DNA of 37,481 bases from Clostridia bacterium. Lineage in GTDB: Bacteria; Bacillota; Clostridia; DUPQ01. The notes below the pieces were generated by a model. It did not search any database. It had not been told where the DNA came from and saw only the letters and a list, made by a program, of their open reading frames with translations. The stretch is taken from the NCBI GenBank assembly GCA_028690885.1, contig JAQVAJ010000001.1, positions 1 to 37,481 on the forward strand, written 5' to 3'. Below, piece by piece: positions 17,569 to 25,727 of the stretch (the stretch's first letter is position 1; every line of letters starts with the position of its first letter). The position numbers and the translations under genes were made by a program.

Positions 17569-17598
17569 TTGACAAAGGCAGGAAATGAGGTGTAAAAT
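17569..17598 (+). promoter_or_regulatory. mraZ (division operon) promoter
   Basis: A perfect TTGACA at 17569-17574 and TAAAAT at 17593-17598 are 18 bases apart. The expected transcription start, about 17605, falls at the first MraZ-box repeat. Confidence 0.75.
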
Positions 17599-17604
17599 GT
17601 AGGC

Positions 17605-17643
17605 AAGTGGTTACAAAGTGGTGTATAAGTGGTTATTTAGTGT
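17605..17643 (+). promoter_or_regulatory. MraZ operator: GTGG direct repeats with 11-base period
   Basis: AAGTGGT occurs exactly at 17605, 17616 and 17627, and a degraded copy, TAGTGTA, is at 17638. Known MraZ sites are short direct repeats of the TGGG or AAAGTG[T/G] kind, spaced about one helical turn apart, upstream of mraZ. The position between the -10 and the mraZ start fits autorepression. AAAGTGT at 17552-17558, upstream of the -35, may be an additional half-site. Confidence 0.75.
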
Positions 17644-17658
17644 ATTGGAGATAAGCTG

Positions 17659-18132
17659 ATGGCAATGTATGGTGAATTTACACATAGGGTGGATGATAAG
17701 GGCAGAGTGATTCTTCCAGTATCTATGCGTGAAGTTCTCGGAGACAAATTTGTAATTGCTAAAAGTTCTGACAGTACATTGAAAATTCTATACCTTTACA
17801 CAAGAGAAGATTGGGAAAAAATAATTGAAGCTGGTGCAAGAATAGCAGCAAAAGACAGAAGTAAAGCAACATATGTAAGACAACTATCTGCAAGTGGTAA
17901 AGACACTGAACTTGATAGTCAGAACAGGGTACTGATTCCAATTGAATTGAGAAATTACGCAAACATAGGTAAAGAAACAGTTTTATTAGGATTAGGAAAC
18001 AGAGTTGAGATTTGGAATAAGGAATCTTATTACATTAATCATCCTGATGAAACAGAAGTAACTAAAGAAAAAGCTCAAGAAGATGCTGATAAAGTAGCTT
18101 CACTTCTTGAAGAAATAGCACTACTGCAATGA
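17659..18132 (+). CDS. mraZ: Transcriptional regulator MraZ
   Basis: DNA-binding regulator of the dcw cluster, 157 residues, a little longer than the usual 140-150 because of an acidic C-terminal tail. It has two tandem swapped-hairpin AbrB-like domains, each with the DxxxR signature: VDDKGRVILP (about residues 11-20) and LDSQNRVLIP (about 85-95). It forms ring-shaped oligomers that read direct repeats, and such repeats lie just upstream. GGAG at 17647-17650 selects the ATG at 17659 over the one at 17665. The stop overlaps the rsmH start by four bases. Confidence 0.96.
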   Translation: MAMYGEFTHRVDDKGRVILPVSMREVLGDKFVIAKSSDSTLKILYLYTREDWEKIIEAGARIAAKDRSKATYVRQLSASGKDTELDSQNRVLIPIELRNYANIGKETVLLGLGNRVEIWNKESYYINHPDETEVTKEKAQEDADKVASLLEEIALLQ

Positions 18133-19073
18133 AAGAGTATTCACACGAATCGGTAATGGCCGATGAATGTATTGAATATCTGAATATTGACAAAAGAGGA
18201 ACTTACATTGATTGCACTGCCGGAGGAGGCGGTCACTCAGTAAGAATATACGAAAGATTAAACGAGGATGGATTGCTTATAGCCTGTGATCAGGATATCA
18301 AAGCATGTGAAGTAACAAAAGAAAGACTCGAAAAGTACAACAGAAAAACGAAATTTATAGTATTACATGAAAATTTCGTGAACATTGACAAGGTAATATC
18401 AGAATATTGTCCAGAAGGTGCAGATGGAATACTACTTGATTTGGGAGTTTCCTCATATCAGTTGGACAACGAAGAAAGAGGCTTCTCGTATCATATGGAT
18501 GGACCATTAGATATGAGAATGGATCAGACAAAGGATAAAACCGCATATGATGTGGTAAATAATTACACTAAAGAAGAACTTTCCCAAATACTATTTGAAT
18601 ATGGGGAAGAAAAACACTCAAGAAGAATAGCAGAAGCTATAGTACACAAAAGAAAAGATGAACTGATAAGTACAACAAATCAGCTTGCAGAAATAATTAA
18701 AGAAGCATATCCAGCAAAAGAAAGATTTAAAGGTAAGCATCCTGCAAGGAAAACATTTCAAGCGATTCGTATAGAAGTTAACGATGAGCTTACAGTTTTA
18801 AAGCAAATGTTACCAAAAGCAGCATTTTCACTAAAGAGTAAAGGCAGGTTAGCAGTTATAACATTCCATTCTTTGGAGGATAGAATTGTTAAAAATGCTT
18901 TTAAGGAGTTAATTGATCCGTGTACTTGCCCGAAATCCTTTCCGGTATGTGTTTGTAACAAAGTGGCTCAGCATAAATTAATTGTTAAAAAACCGCTTGT
19001 ACCGAAAAGTGAAGAAACACAAAAGAATTACAGATCGAGAAGTTCTAAGCTAAGAGTGCTTGAAAGAACTTAA
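18129..19073 (+). CDS. rsmH: 16S rRNA (cytosine-1402-N4)-methyltransferase
   Basis: SAM-dependent methyltransferase, 314 residues, full length. The SAM motif DCTAGGGGHS is near residue 21 and the acidic ribose ligand is in ACDQDIKA. GILLDLGVSSYQLD and AVITFHSLEDRIVKNAF are family signatures. It methylates N4 of C1402 in 16S rRNA. The four-base ATGA overlap with mraZ shows translational coupling, the standard dcw arrangement. Confidence 0.97.
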   Translation: MKEYSHESVMADECIEYLNIDKRGTYIDCTAGGGGHSVRIYERLNEDGLLIACDQDIKACEVTKERLEKYNRKTKFIVLHENFVNIDKVISEYCPEGADGILLDLGVSSYQLDNEERGFSYHMDGPLDMRMDQTKDKTAYDVVNNYTKEELSQILFEYGEEKHSRRIAEAIVHKRKDELISTTNQLAEIIKEAYPAKERFKGKHPARKTFQAIRIEVNDELTVLKQMLPKAAFSLKSKGRLAVITFHSLEDRIVKNAFKELIDPCTCPKSFPVCVCNKVAQHKLIVKKPLVPKSEETQKNYRSRSSKLRVLERT

Positions 19074-19145
19074 AGATATACACTAAAGATAAAGCGTTTA
19101 CGCTAAAACACTCAAGAAATCTTAAAACACTAAAGAAAAGGAAAG

Positions 19146-19191
19146 CCGGTTGTAAAAATTCCCCCTTTTACAACCGGTAGGTCTTTGACCT
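19146..19191 (+). other. Tandem hairpins in the rsmH-ftsL gap
   Basis: CCGGTTGTAAAA (19146-19157) and TTTTACAACCGG (19166-19177) form a perfect 12-pair hairpin with a C-rich loop. It is followed at once by a second, AGGTC-TTT-GACCT (19179-19191). No T run follows either, so this is not a plain terminator. The 128-base gap also holds three imperfect ACACTAAAGA copies near 19080, 19108 and 19127. An RNA processing or stability element, or control of ftsL translation, is possible. Confidence 0.6.
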
Positions 19192-19201
19192 TGAATGAAG
19201 A

Positions 19202-19621
19202 ATGGAAATTGAAAGAAGAAATGAAAATAATATAATTGGTAAATTGAAGGCTGTGATACTGCTTATGCTTGTATTCACAGCTTTATTTTTAATAATTTTC
19301 AGATATGGCGAGATGATAAACCTGAATTATGATATTACCAGACTTAATAATGAATTGAGAGAAAAAACGGGTATCAATTCTGCTTTGTATGCTGAATTGG
19401 ATAAACAGGTTACTATTAATGATATCAAGTACACTGCCGAAACTAAACTTGATATGAATAAACCAAGAAATGATCAGATAATATACATAAATACCAAATT
19501 AAGTGATGATTATAATTCACAAGAAAAAGATAACTTCTATACTATGACTTCTTCTGTTTATGAAAGAATAAATCATACCTTTAAAAATATAGTTGAGATA
19601 TTTAAGGGTTCAAATGAGTGA
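19202..19621 (+). CDS. FtsL/DivIC-like division protein
   Basis: Bitopic protein of 139 residues: a short charged cytoplasmic segment, one membrane helix (about 15-37, LKAVILLMLVFTALFLIIF), then an extracytoplasmic coiled coil with heptad pattern (about 45-75, NYDITRLNNELREKTGINS). FtsL proteins diverge strongly, so the call rests on layout and on the place between rsmH and a class B PBP, the normal position of ftsL. In the divisome FtsL pairs with FtsB/DivIC and activates the SEDS-PBP pair. The ribosome binding site is weak (GAAG just before the ATG), and an in-frame stop precedes this start. Confidence 0.82.
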   Translation: MEIERRNENNIIGKLKAVILLMLVFTALFLIIFRYGEMINLNYDITRLNNELREKTGINSALYAELDKQVTINDIKYTAETKLDMNKPRNDQIIYINTKLSDDYNSQEKDNFYTMTSSVYERINHTFKNIVEIFKGSNE

Positions 19622-19657
19622 AAAAATATTGTATGATTCAATAAGCGGTTTAATAAT

Positions 19658-21877
19658 ATGAATGATATAGAAAACAAAAGAAGTAATAAAAAAGAAAATG
19701 TAAAAACTGAAGTTGTATACAATAATAATCTAACTAGAAAAAGGCTATTAGTTCTTATGGCAGTTTTCATTATAATTGCAATGGTTATTGCAGGATATAC
19801 AGGATATATTCAGCTTGTTTGGGCAACAGAACTTAAAGTAAAAGCATATGAGCAACAAAATCAAGATAGAACAATAAAAGCAAGTAGGGGAACAGTTTAC
19901 GATTGCGAAGGAAATGTTCTTGCAATATCAATAAGTGTAGATACTATTTCAGTAAGCCCTGTAACAGTGCAGAAGAATAAAGATATAACTGTTGAAGAAA
20001 TAGCTTCAGATTTAAGTAACATATTGAATCTTGAATATGAATCAACACTTAATAAATTGAAAAGTGAAAGCCAATATCAGCTTATTGCATCAAAAGTTGA
20101 CAGACAAATTGGTGATGTTATAAGAGATTATATTAAAACTAATAGTGTTGCTGGCATTTATGTACAGCAAGATAGTAAACGATATTATCCATATGGCAGC
20201 CTCGCTTCACATGCAATCGGATTTGCAGGTGATGATAATCAGGGATTATTTGGTTTGGAACTTTCTTTAGATAAGTATTTAAAAGGCACTGATGGTAAGA
20301 TTTTGACAGAACTAGATGTTGCAGGTACAGAATTGCCATTTGCTTTTGAATCACGAATAGAAGCCATAGACGGATTTGATGTAATCACAACACTTAATAC
20401 AGATATTCAGAGAATAGCAGAAAAGATAGTAGAACAAGCAATTGAAGACAATAAGTCTGAAGATGGTGCAGTTTGTATAGTATCAAACAGTAAGACTAGT
20501 GAAATTCTTGCAATGGTATCTAGTCCTGGATTTGATTTGAATAATCCTCGATTATTACGTGAAGGATACACAATAGAAGGGTGGACTGGACTTCGTTCTT
20601 CTGATGTTCAGCTTCTGTATAGTACAGTTTGGCGAAATAAAGCACTCATGGATACATATGAGCCTGGTTCAACATTTAAATCTATTACAACAGCAATGGC
20701 ACTAGAAGAGGACATAGTTGAACTTGATACTATTGTCGATGACTTTCCTGTAACAGTATTCGGCTCAACAATACATTGCTGGTCTAAAGAATATCCTCAT
20801 GGAACAGAAACATTTCTTCAAGCAGTATATAACTCATGTAATCCTGTTTTTGTTAAAATTTCGCATCTTATCGGAATAAAGACTTTTTATGAGTATGTCG
20901 AAGCTTTTGGATTTAAAGATAATACAGGAATAGAGCTCATAGGAGAAGGAACAAGTATTTTTCATGATGAACCAACAAAACTGGATATGTCAGTTGCTTC
21001 TTTTGGACAGAGATTTCAAATTACACCTATACAAATGGTCGCCGCTTATAATGCTATTGCAAATGGCGGTTATTTGATTGAACCCAGTTTGACAGATGCT
21101 GTTATTGACAAGCAAGGTAATACTGTTTACGATTTTGAACCAAAAGTGGTTAGGCAAGTTATTTCCCAGGATACCTCAGATCAGTTGAGAATGGTTCTTG
21201 AGGGAGTCGTAAAAGAAGGAGGAGGTAAGAATGCTTATGTTGAAGGATATAGGGTTGCTGGAAAAACAGGAACAAGTGAAACTATTGTAGATGATGTTTA
21301 TATATCATCATTTATTGGTTTCGCTCCTGCCGATAATCCAGTTATAACTGTTTTATTCATTGTATTTAATCCTCAAGGTGATTCTTATTACGGAAGTCAG
21401 GTTGCAGCACCTTATGCAAAATTAGTATTTGAGGAATCTTTAGGAGTTCTTGGGGTAGAAAAAGATGGAGTTGTTAATAATGTAAATTCAGTTTATGTTC
21501 CTAATCTGAACGGTTTTAATGTTGAAAAGGCAACTCAAAAATTGAAGAGTTATGGATTAAGTTACCAAATAGAAGGTAGTACAGCTGGAGAAGATGTAAC
21601 AATTATGTACCAATATCCAGAAAGCGGAACGAAAATTAACCAAGATGGTGTTATAATACTTTATACATATGTGCCTGAGAATAAGAAAACTGTAAGAATT
21701 CCGTATCTTATTGGAAAGCAGGAGCAGGAAGTTATAAAAACATTGAAAGATCTTGGGCTTAACGTTAATGTTGATGGTAATGGAACATGTATTTCAGTAC
21801 AGTATCCTGCAGGAGCATATGTAGAAAAAGGAACTATTGTGAATATTACATTCAGATATACAGATTATCTTGATTAG
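19658..21877 (+). CDS. Class B penicillin-binding protein with two PASTA domains (PBP2B/SpoVD type)
   Basis: Peptidoglycan transpeptidase, 739 residues. One N-terminal membrane segment (about 30-55) is followed by a dimerisation/pedestal domain (about 65-240) and the transpeptidase domain, with STFK (Ser338-Lys341), SCN (393-395) and KTG (536-538). Two C-terminal PASTA domains follow (about 610-670 and 675-735). It crosslinks glycan strands made by its SEDS partner, most likely the FtsW at 25728. Two PASTA domains resemble vegetative PBP2B more than B. subtilis SpoVD, which has one; whether the host sporulates cannot be told here. No clear ribosome binding site precedes the ATG, unlike most genes in the operon. 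Confidence 0.93.
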   Translation: MNDIENKRSNKKENVKTEVVYNNNLTRKRLLVLMAVFIIIAMVIAGYTGYIQLVWATELKVKAYEQQNQDRTIKASRGTVYDCEGNVLAISISVDTISVSPVTVQKNKDITVEEIASDLSNILNLEYESTLNKLKSESQYQLIASKVDRQIGDVIRDYIKTNSVAGIYVQQDSKRYYPYGSLASHAIGFAGDDNQGLFGLELSLDKYLKGTDGKILTELDVAGTELPFAFESRIEAIDGFDVITTLNTDIQRIAEKIVEQAIEDNKSEDGAVCIVSNSKTSEILAMVSSPGFDLNNPRLLREGYTIEGWTGLRSSDVQLLYSTVWRNKALMDTYEPGSTFKSITTAMALEEDIVELDTIVDDFPVTVFGSTIHCWSKEYPHGTETFLQAVYNSCNPVFVKISHLIGIKTFYEYVEAFGFKDNTGIELIGEGTSIFHDEPTKLDMSVASFGQRFQITPIQMVAAYNAIANGGYLIEPSLTDAVIDKQGNTVYDFEPKVVRQVISQDTSDQLRMVLEGVVKEGGGKNAYVEGYRVAGKTGTSETIVDDVYISSFIGFAPADNPVITVLFIVFNPQGDSYYGSQVAAPYAKLVFEESLGVLGVEKDGVVNNVNSVYVPNLNGFNVEKATQKLKSYGLSYQIEGSTAGEDVTIMYQYPESGTKINQDGVIILYTYVPENKKTVRIPYLIGKQEQEVIKTLKDLGLNVNVDGNGTCISVQYPAGAYVEKGTIVNITFRYTDYLD

Positions 21878-21891
21878 CAGAAAGGTAGTAT

Positions 21892-23385
21892 ATGGATATA
21901 CATCAATTATTGTCTAAAACAGATTATATCAAAGCATCTCATTTAAAGGATGTTATAATATCAGGAATTTCATTTGATTCAAGAAAAACAAAAAAAAATG
22001 ATATTTTTGTTGCGATTGATGGGGCAGACGAAGACGGTCACAAATACATAGATAATGCGATTCAAAAGGGAGTTGCTGCTATTGTTATCACAAAGGAATA
22101 TGATTTTTACAGAAGTAAATATCCACAAGTAGCAACTATATTAGTTGAAGATTCAAGAATATTTTTGGCACAGTCATCGGCTTTGTTTTTTGATTATCCA
22201 TCCAAAAATATGAATATCATTGGTATTACAGGTACAAAAGGAAAGTCTACTATTTCTTATATGATTAAAAATATATTTGATAAAGCAGATTTAAAAAGCG
22301 CTGTAATTGGAACTATTGGTATAAGTTACAATAATAAATTAATTGAGACAAATACGACTACACCTTCATCATACGAGCTAAATCAAATTTTTTCCGATAT
22401 AAGAAATGAAAAAATATCTAACTGCATAATGGAGGTTTCATCAATTTCAATGAAGATGAACAGAGTATATGGGTTACATTTTAATATAGGGATGTACACT
22501 AATCTTACACAAGCTCATATAACTCAAAGAGAGCATCCTACATTTGAAGATTACTATAATTCTAAAAAAAAGATTTTTGAAAAAAGTAAAGTAATGTTGG
22601 TAAACATTGATGATGAGAATGTGGAAAAAGCACTTAATGAATATTTAGTTAGTGATCATTATATAAAAACAGATAACAGAATAATATCAATCGGTATAGA
22701 TAAAAAAGCTGATATTATCGCTGAAAATATAGTTTATAAAAATGATAAAAGCAGTTTTACATACAAAGGGCTGAATAAGTGCTTTGATGTCTTGATTGAT
22801 ATACCTGGACGGTTTAATATTTATAACAGTTTATTTGCTATTACAGCAGCATTATTAAATGATGTAGACATAATTCACATACAAAATGGACTTTCTGATG
22901 TTCAAGTAAGAGGAAGATGTGAGAAGGTAGATATTGGTAAAGATTATACTATGATGATTGATTATGCACAAACTCCTGATAGCCTGTTAAAGATTCTACA
23001 GGCAGTAAGAGAAACAAAAACATCAGGAAGGATTATAACTTTATTCGGTTGTGGAGGTGACAGAGATAAATCAATGAGACCAATGATGGGTAAAATTTCA
23101 GGTGAAAATTCTGATTTTACTATAATAACTTCTGACAATTCCAGGACAGAGAAGCCTGAAAAAATTATTAGTATGATTGAAGACGGAATAAAACAGACTA
23201 ATGGTCAATACATATGTATAACTGATAGAACAGAAGCAATTAGATATGCGATGAAGATAGCAAAAAAAGATGACATAGTGATACTCGCCGGTAAAGGAAA
23301 TGAGACATATCTTGATGTTATGGGAGTGAAAACACATTATGATGAAAGGGAAGTTATATTTGGTATTTTGGAAGGAAAAATATGA
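21892..23385 (+). CDS. murE: MurE-family UDP-MurNAc-tripeptide synthetase, divergent motifs
   Basis: ATP-dependent amide ligase, 497 residues, which adds the third stem amino acid to UDP-MurNAc-L-Ala-D-Glu in the cytosol. The Mur ligase P-loop GTKGKST is at 114-120, and the N-terminal domain (FDSRKTKKNDIFVAI) is normal. Several usual MurE motifs are changed. The DHLDYHG-type block is AHITQREH (208-215), DYAHTPD is DYAQTPD (357-363), the mDAP-recognition motif DNPR is DNSR (415-418), and GKGHETY is GKGNETY (467-473). The carbamylated-lysine region (KKK 225-227) is kept. The position before murF and mraY supports a MurE role, but the amino acid added cannot be assigned safely. A GAAAGG ribosome binding site lies six bases upstream. 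Confidence 0.87.
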   Translation: MDIHQLLSKTDYIKASHLKDVIISGISFDSRKTKKNDIFVAIDGADEDGHKYIDNAIQKGVAAIVITKEYDFYRSKYPQVATILVEDSRIFLAQSSALFFDYPSKNMNIIGITGTKGKSTISYMIKNIFDKADLKSAVIGTIGISYNNKLIETNTTTPSSYELNQIFSDIRNEKISNCIMEVSSISMKMNRVYGLHFNIGMYTNLTQAHITQREHPTFEDYYNSKKKIFEKSKVMLVNIDDENVEKALNEYLVSDHYIKTDNRIISIGIDKKADIIAENIVYKNDKSSFTYKGLNKCFDVLIDIPGRFNIYNSLFAITAALLNDVDIIHIQNGLSDVQVRGRCEKVDIGKDYTMMIDYAQTPDSLLKILQAVRETKTSGRIITLFGCGGDRDKSMRPMMGKISGENSDFTIITSDNSRTEKPEKIISMIEDGIKQTNGQYICITDRTEAIRYAMKIAKKDDIVILAGKGNETYLDVMGVKTHYDEREVIFGILEGKI

Positions 23386-24734
23386 ATATAAAGTTAAGTT
23401 CTATATATAATATATTTCAAAACTTATTTTGCAAGGATATAGATAAAAACATTACTGGAGTATCTATTGATACAAGAACGCTAAAAGAAAATGATTTATT
23501 CTTCGCAATTAAAGGAGACAATTTCGACGGACATTGTTTTGTTAATAAAGCAATTTCTTTGAATGCTGCAGCAGCTGTTTGTTCTAAAGAAGATAATTAT
23601 AATGGTGATGTAATCTATGTAAATGATACAACAGAAGCGTTACAGGACTTTGCAAGGTATTACAGAAATATGTTTGACATTCCATTTATAAGCATAACAG
23701 GCAGTAATGGTAAAACAACAACTAAAGAATTAATAAATACTGCAATATCTACTGAAATGAAAACCTGCTACACAATAGGTAACTTAAATAATCAGACAGG
23801 CGTTCCTCTGACTTTGTTTTCACTCAATGAAAATACTCAAGCAGCAGTTATAGAAATGGGTATGAATAGTATTGGTGAAATCAGAAAGTTATCATATATA
23901 GTTAAACCCAAAATTGCAGTAATTACAAATATAGGAACCAGTCATATAGGCATGCTTGGTAGTAAAGAGAACATTTTTAAAGCAAAAACGGAGGTTCTTG
24001 ATTATGTTGATAATGGTTATCTTGTAGTTAATGGTGATGATGATTTTCTTTCATCAATCAAAGATTCTGATAATTACAAAGTAATAAAAGTTAGCATTTA
24101 CAATAATGATGCAGATTATATTGCTCAAAATATTGTTCAAAATGAAGATAATACTTATTCATTTACTGTTAATAGTAAAAATATCAATCTTTCAATCCCA
24201 GGATTTCATAATATTTATAATGCCCTATGCGCATTTGCAGTTTCTGATTTACTTAAGGTAAATACTGATAAAGCATCTAAAGCAATAAGTGAATGCAAGA
24301 ATCAGAAAATGAGAACCCAAATAAGTGTTATTAATGGATATACTGTCATTAATGATGCATATAATGCGAATTATGACTCCATGAAAGCATCTTTAGAATT
24401 ATTGGGAAACTACAATAAGCGAAAAGTTGCTATATTAGGAGATATGCTGGAGTTAGGCGATTATGAAAAGTATTTTCATATTAAGGCAGGTGAGATTGTA
24501 ACAGATAACAGTATAGATGTCTTGATTGCTATAGGCAAAAATGCTGATAATTATTATCAAGGAGCTGTAGATTCCGGCATGAGAAGCGCTTGTATTTACA
24601 GGTATGCCAGCATAGAAGAATCAAAAAATACTATTAAAGATATAATACAAAAAGATGATGTAATATTGCTTAAAGGCTCAAGAGGTTCTGCAATGGAAAA
24701 GTTAATGGATATATTTGAAGAGGAGATTATATGA
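23382..24734 (+). CDS. murF: UDP-MurNAc-tripeptide-D-Ala-D-Ala ligase
   Basis: Mur ligase of 450 residues that adds D-Ala-D-Ala to the UDP-MurNAc-tripeptide. The P-loop is GSNGKTTT (107-114), followed by the MurF signature GNLNNQTGVPLTLF. The C-terminal domain contains INDAYNANYDSMKASL, typical of MurF, and ILGDMLELGDY. ATGA overlaps join it to murE upstream and mraY downstream, so the three are translated as a coupled unit. Confidence 0.97.
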   Translation: MNIKLSSIYNIFQNLFCKDIDKNITGVSIDTRTLKENDLFFAIKGDNFDGHCFVNKAISLNAAAAVCSKEDNYNGDVIYVNDTTEALQDFARYYRNMFDIPFISITGSNGKTTTKELINTAISTEMKTCYTIGNLNNQTGVPLTLFSLNENTQAAVIEMGMNSIGEIRKLSYIVKPKIAVITNIGTSHIGMLGSKENIFKAKTEVLDYVDNGYLVVNGDDDFLSSIKDSDNYKVIKVSIYNNDADYIAQNIVQNEDNTYSFTVNSKNINLSIPGFHNIYNALCAFAVSDLLKVNTDKASKAISECKNQKMRTQISVINGYTVINDAYNANYDSMKASLELLGNYNKRKVAILGDMLELGDYEKYFHIKAGEIVTDNSIDVLIAIGKNADNYYQGAVDSGMRSACIYRYASIEESKNTIKDIIQKDDVILLKGSRGSAMEKLMDIFEEEII

Positions 24735-25684
24735 TAATTGCTGCTATTGTTACTTTTGTATTGACGGTTATATTAGGAATACTTATGCTTCCTGTATTAA
24801 AAAAAATGAAAATTGGTCAAGTTGTTAGAGATGACGGTCCTAAAGAACATCTTAAAAAAACTGGAACTCCTACAATGGGAGGAATTATATTCATCATTCC
24901 AATTTTAGCTTGCACCTTATTTGTCGGATGGAAGGATCCTCTAGTTCTTGCTTCTTGTGCTTTAATTCTAGTATCATCAATAGTAGGCTTTATTGATGAT
25001 TTCTTGAAGATAAGAAAGAAGAATAAAGATGGTCTTAAACCTATATTTAAAACGATATTTTTTATAGTAATATCACTACTGTATGCAATATTTATTGTGT
25101 ATTTTACTGATATCGGTTCAGATATAATAATACCTTTTACAAATACATCAAAGATATTTTATGTTCCTGGATGGATATATGTTATTTTTATAGTTCTGTT
25201 CTACAATGCGGTCATTAATGCAGTTAATTTTACTGATGGAGTTGATGGGTTATGTGCTTCTGTGACTTCTGCAGTCTTTATTTTCTTTGCAGTATCTTCG
25301 CAGATAATTTTTAAAAATGAAAACATGACCTATCTTTCAATTATAGTTATTTTTGCTATGATAGGCTATCTTGTATTTAATGTTCATCCTGCAAAATTAC
25401 TTATGGGTGATACCGGTTCACTAGCTCTAGGAGGAGTAGTCACTGCAATCTCAATCAACCTTAGAATTCCGTGGATTATATTAATTGTCGGCATTATATA
25501 TGTTATAGAAATATTATCTTCTGTAATACAGGTTATGCATTATAAGAGGACAAAAAAAAGGATTTTCTTAATGGCTCCAATTCATCATCATTTTGAGCTT
25601 ATGCACTGGAGCGAGAATAAGATAGTTATTATATTTACAGCAGTAACACTCGCAGGGGGTATACTTGCATTTTTAATGATTTAG
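24731..25684 (+). CDS. mraY: Phospho-MurNAc-pentapeptide transferase (lipid I synthase)
   Basis: Integral membrane enzyme, 317 residues, about ten membrane segments. It transfers phospho-MurNAc-pentapeptide to undecaprenyl phosphate. Signatures seen are TPTMGGIIFI, the catalytic DDFLKIRKK (following VGFID), NAVNFTDGVDGL and the histidine motif MAPIHHHFE. The start overlaps murF by four bases. In most Firmicutes the next gene would be murD; here it is ftsW after 43 bases. Confidence 0.97.
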   Translation: MIIAAIVTFVLTVILGILMLPVLKKMKIGQVVRDDGPKEHLKKTGTPTMGGIIFIIPILACTLFVGWKDPLVLASCALILVSSIVGFIDDFLKIRKKNKDGLKPIFKTIFFIVISLLYAIFIVYFTDIGSDIIIPFTNTSKIFYVPGWIYVIFIVLFYNAVINAVNFTDGVDGLCASVTSAVFIFFAVSSQIIFKNENMTYLSIIVIFAMIGYLVFNVHPAKLLMGDTGSLALGGVVTAISINLRIPWIILIVGIIYVIEILSSVIQVMHYKRTKKRIFLMAPIHHHFELMHWSENKIVIIFTAVTLAGGILAFLMI

Positions 25685-25708
25685 AGGAGGAGTATGAACA
25701 GCCACTGA
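25685..25708 (+). other. Orphan ribosome binding site with four-codon ORF at the usual murD position
   Basis: AGGAGGAG (25685-25692), directly after the mraY stop, is followed by ATG AAC AGC CAC TGA (25694-25708), an ORF of only four codons. ftsW then starts at 25728 with just AAGGG three bases before it. The strong site therefore serves either a leader peptide that feeds reinitiation at ftsW or is the remnant of a lost gene start. Confidence 0.55.
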
Positions 25709-25727
25709 CTGCATCATACAAGGGATT

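Noticed and set aside
25694..25727. Frameshift in ftsW that would join the mini-ORF to the gene
   Set aside because: The ATG at 25728 already gives a complete SEDS N-terminus, and the upstream codons do not resemble FtsW in any frame.
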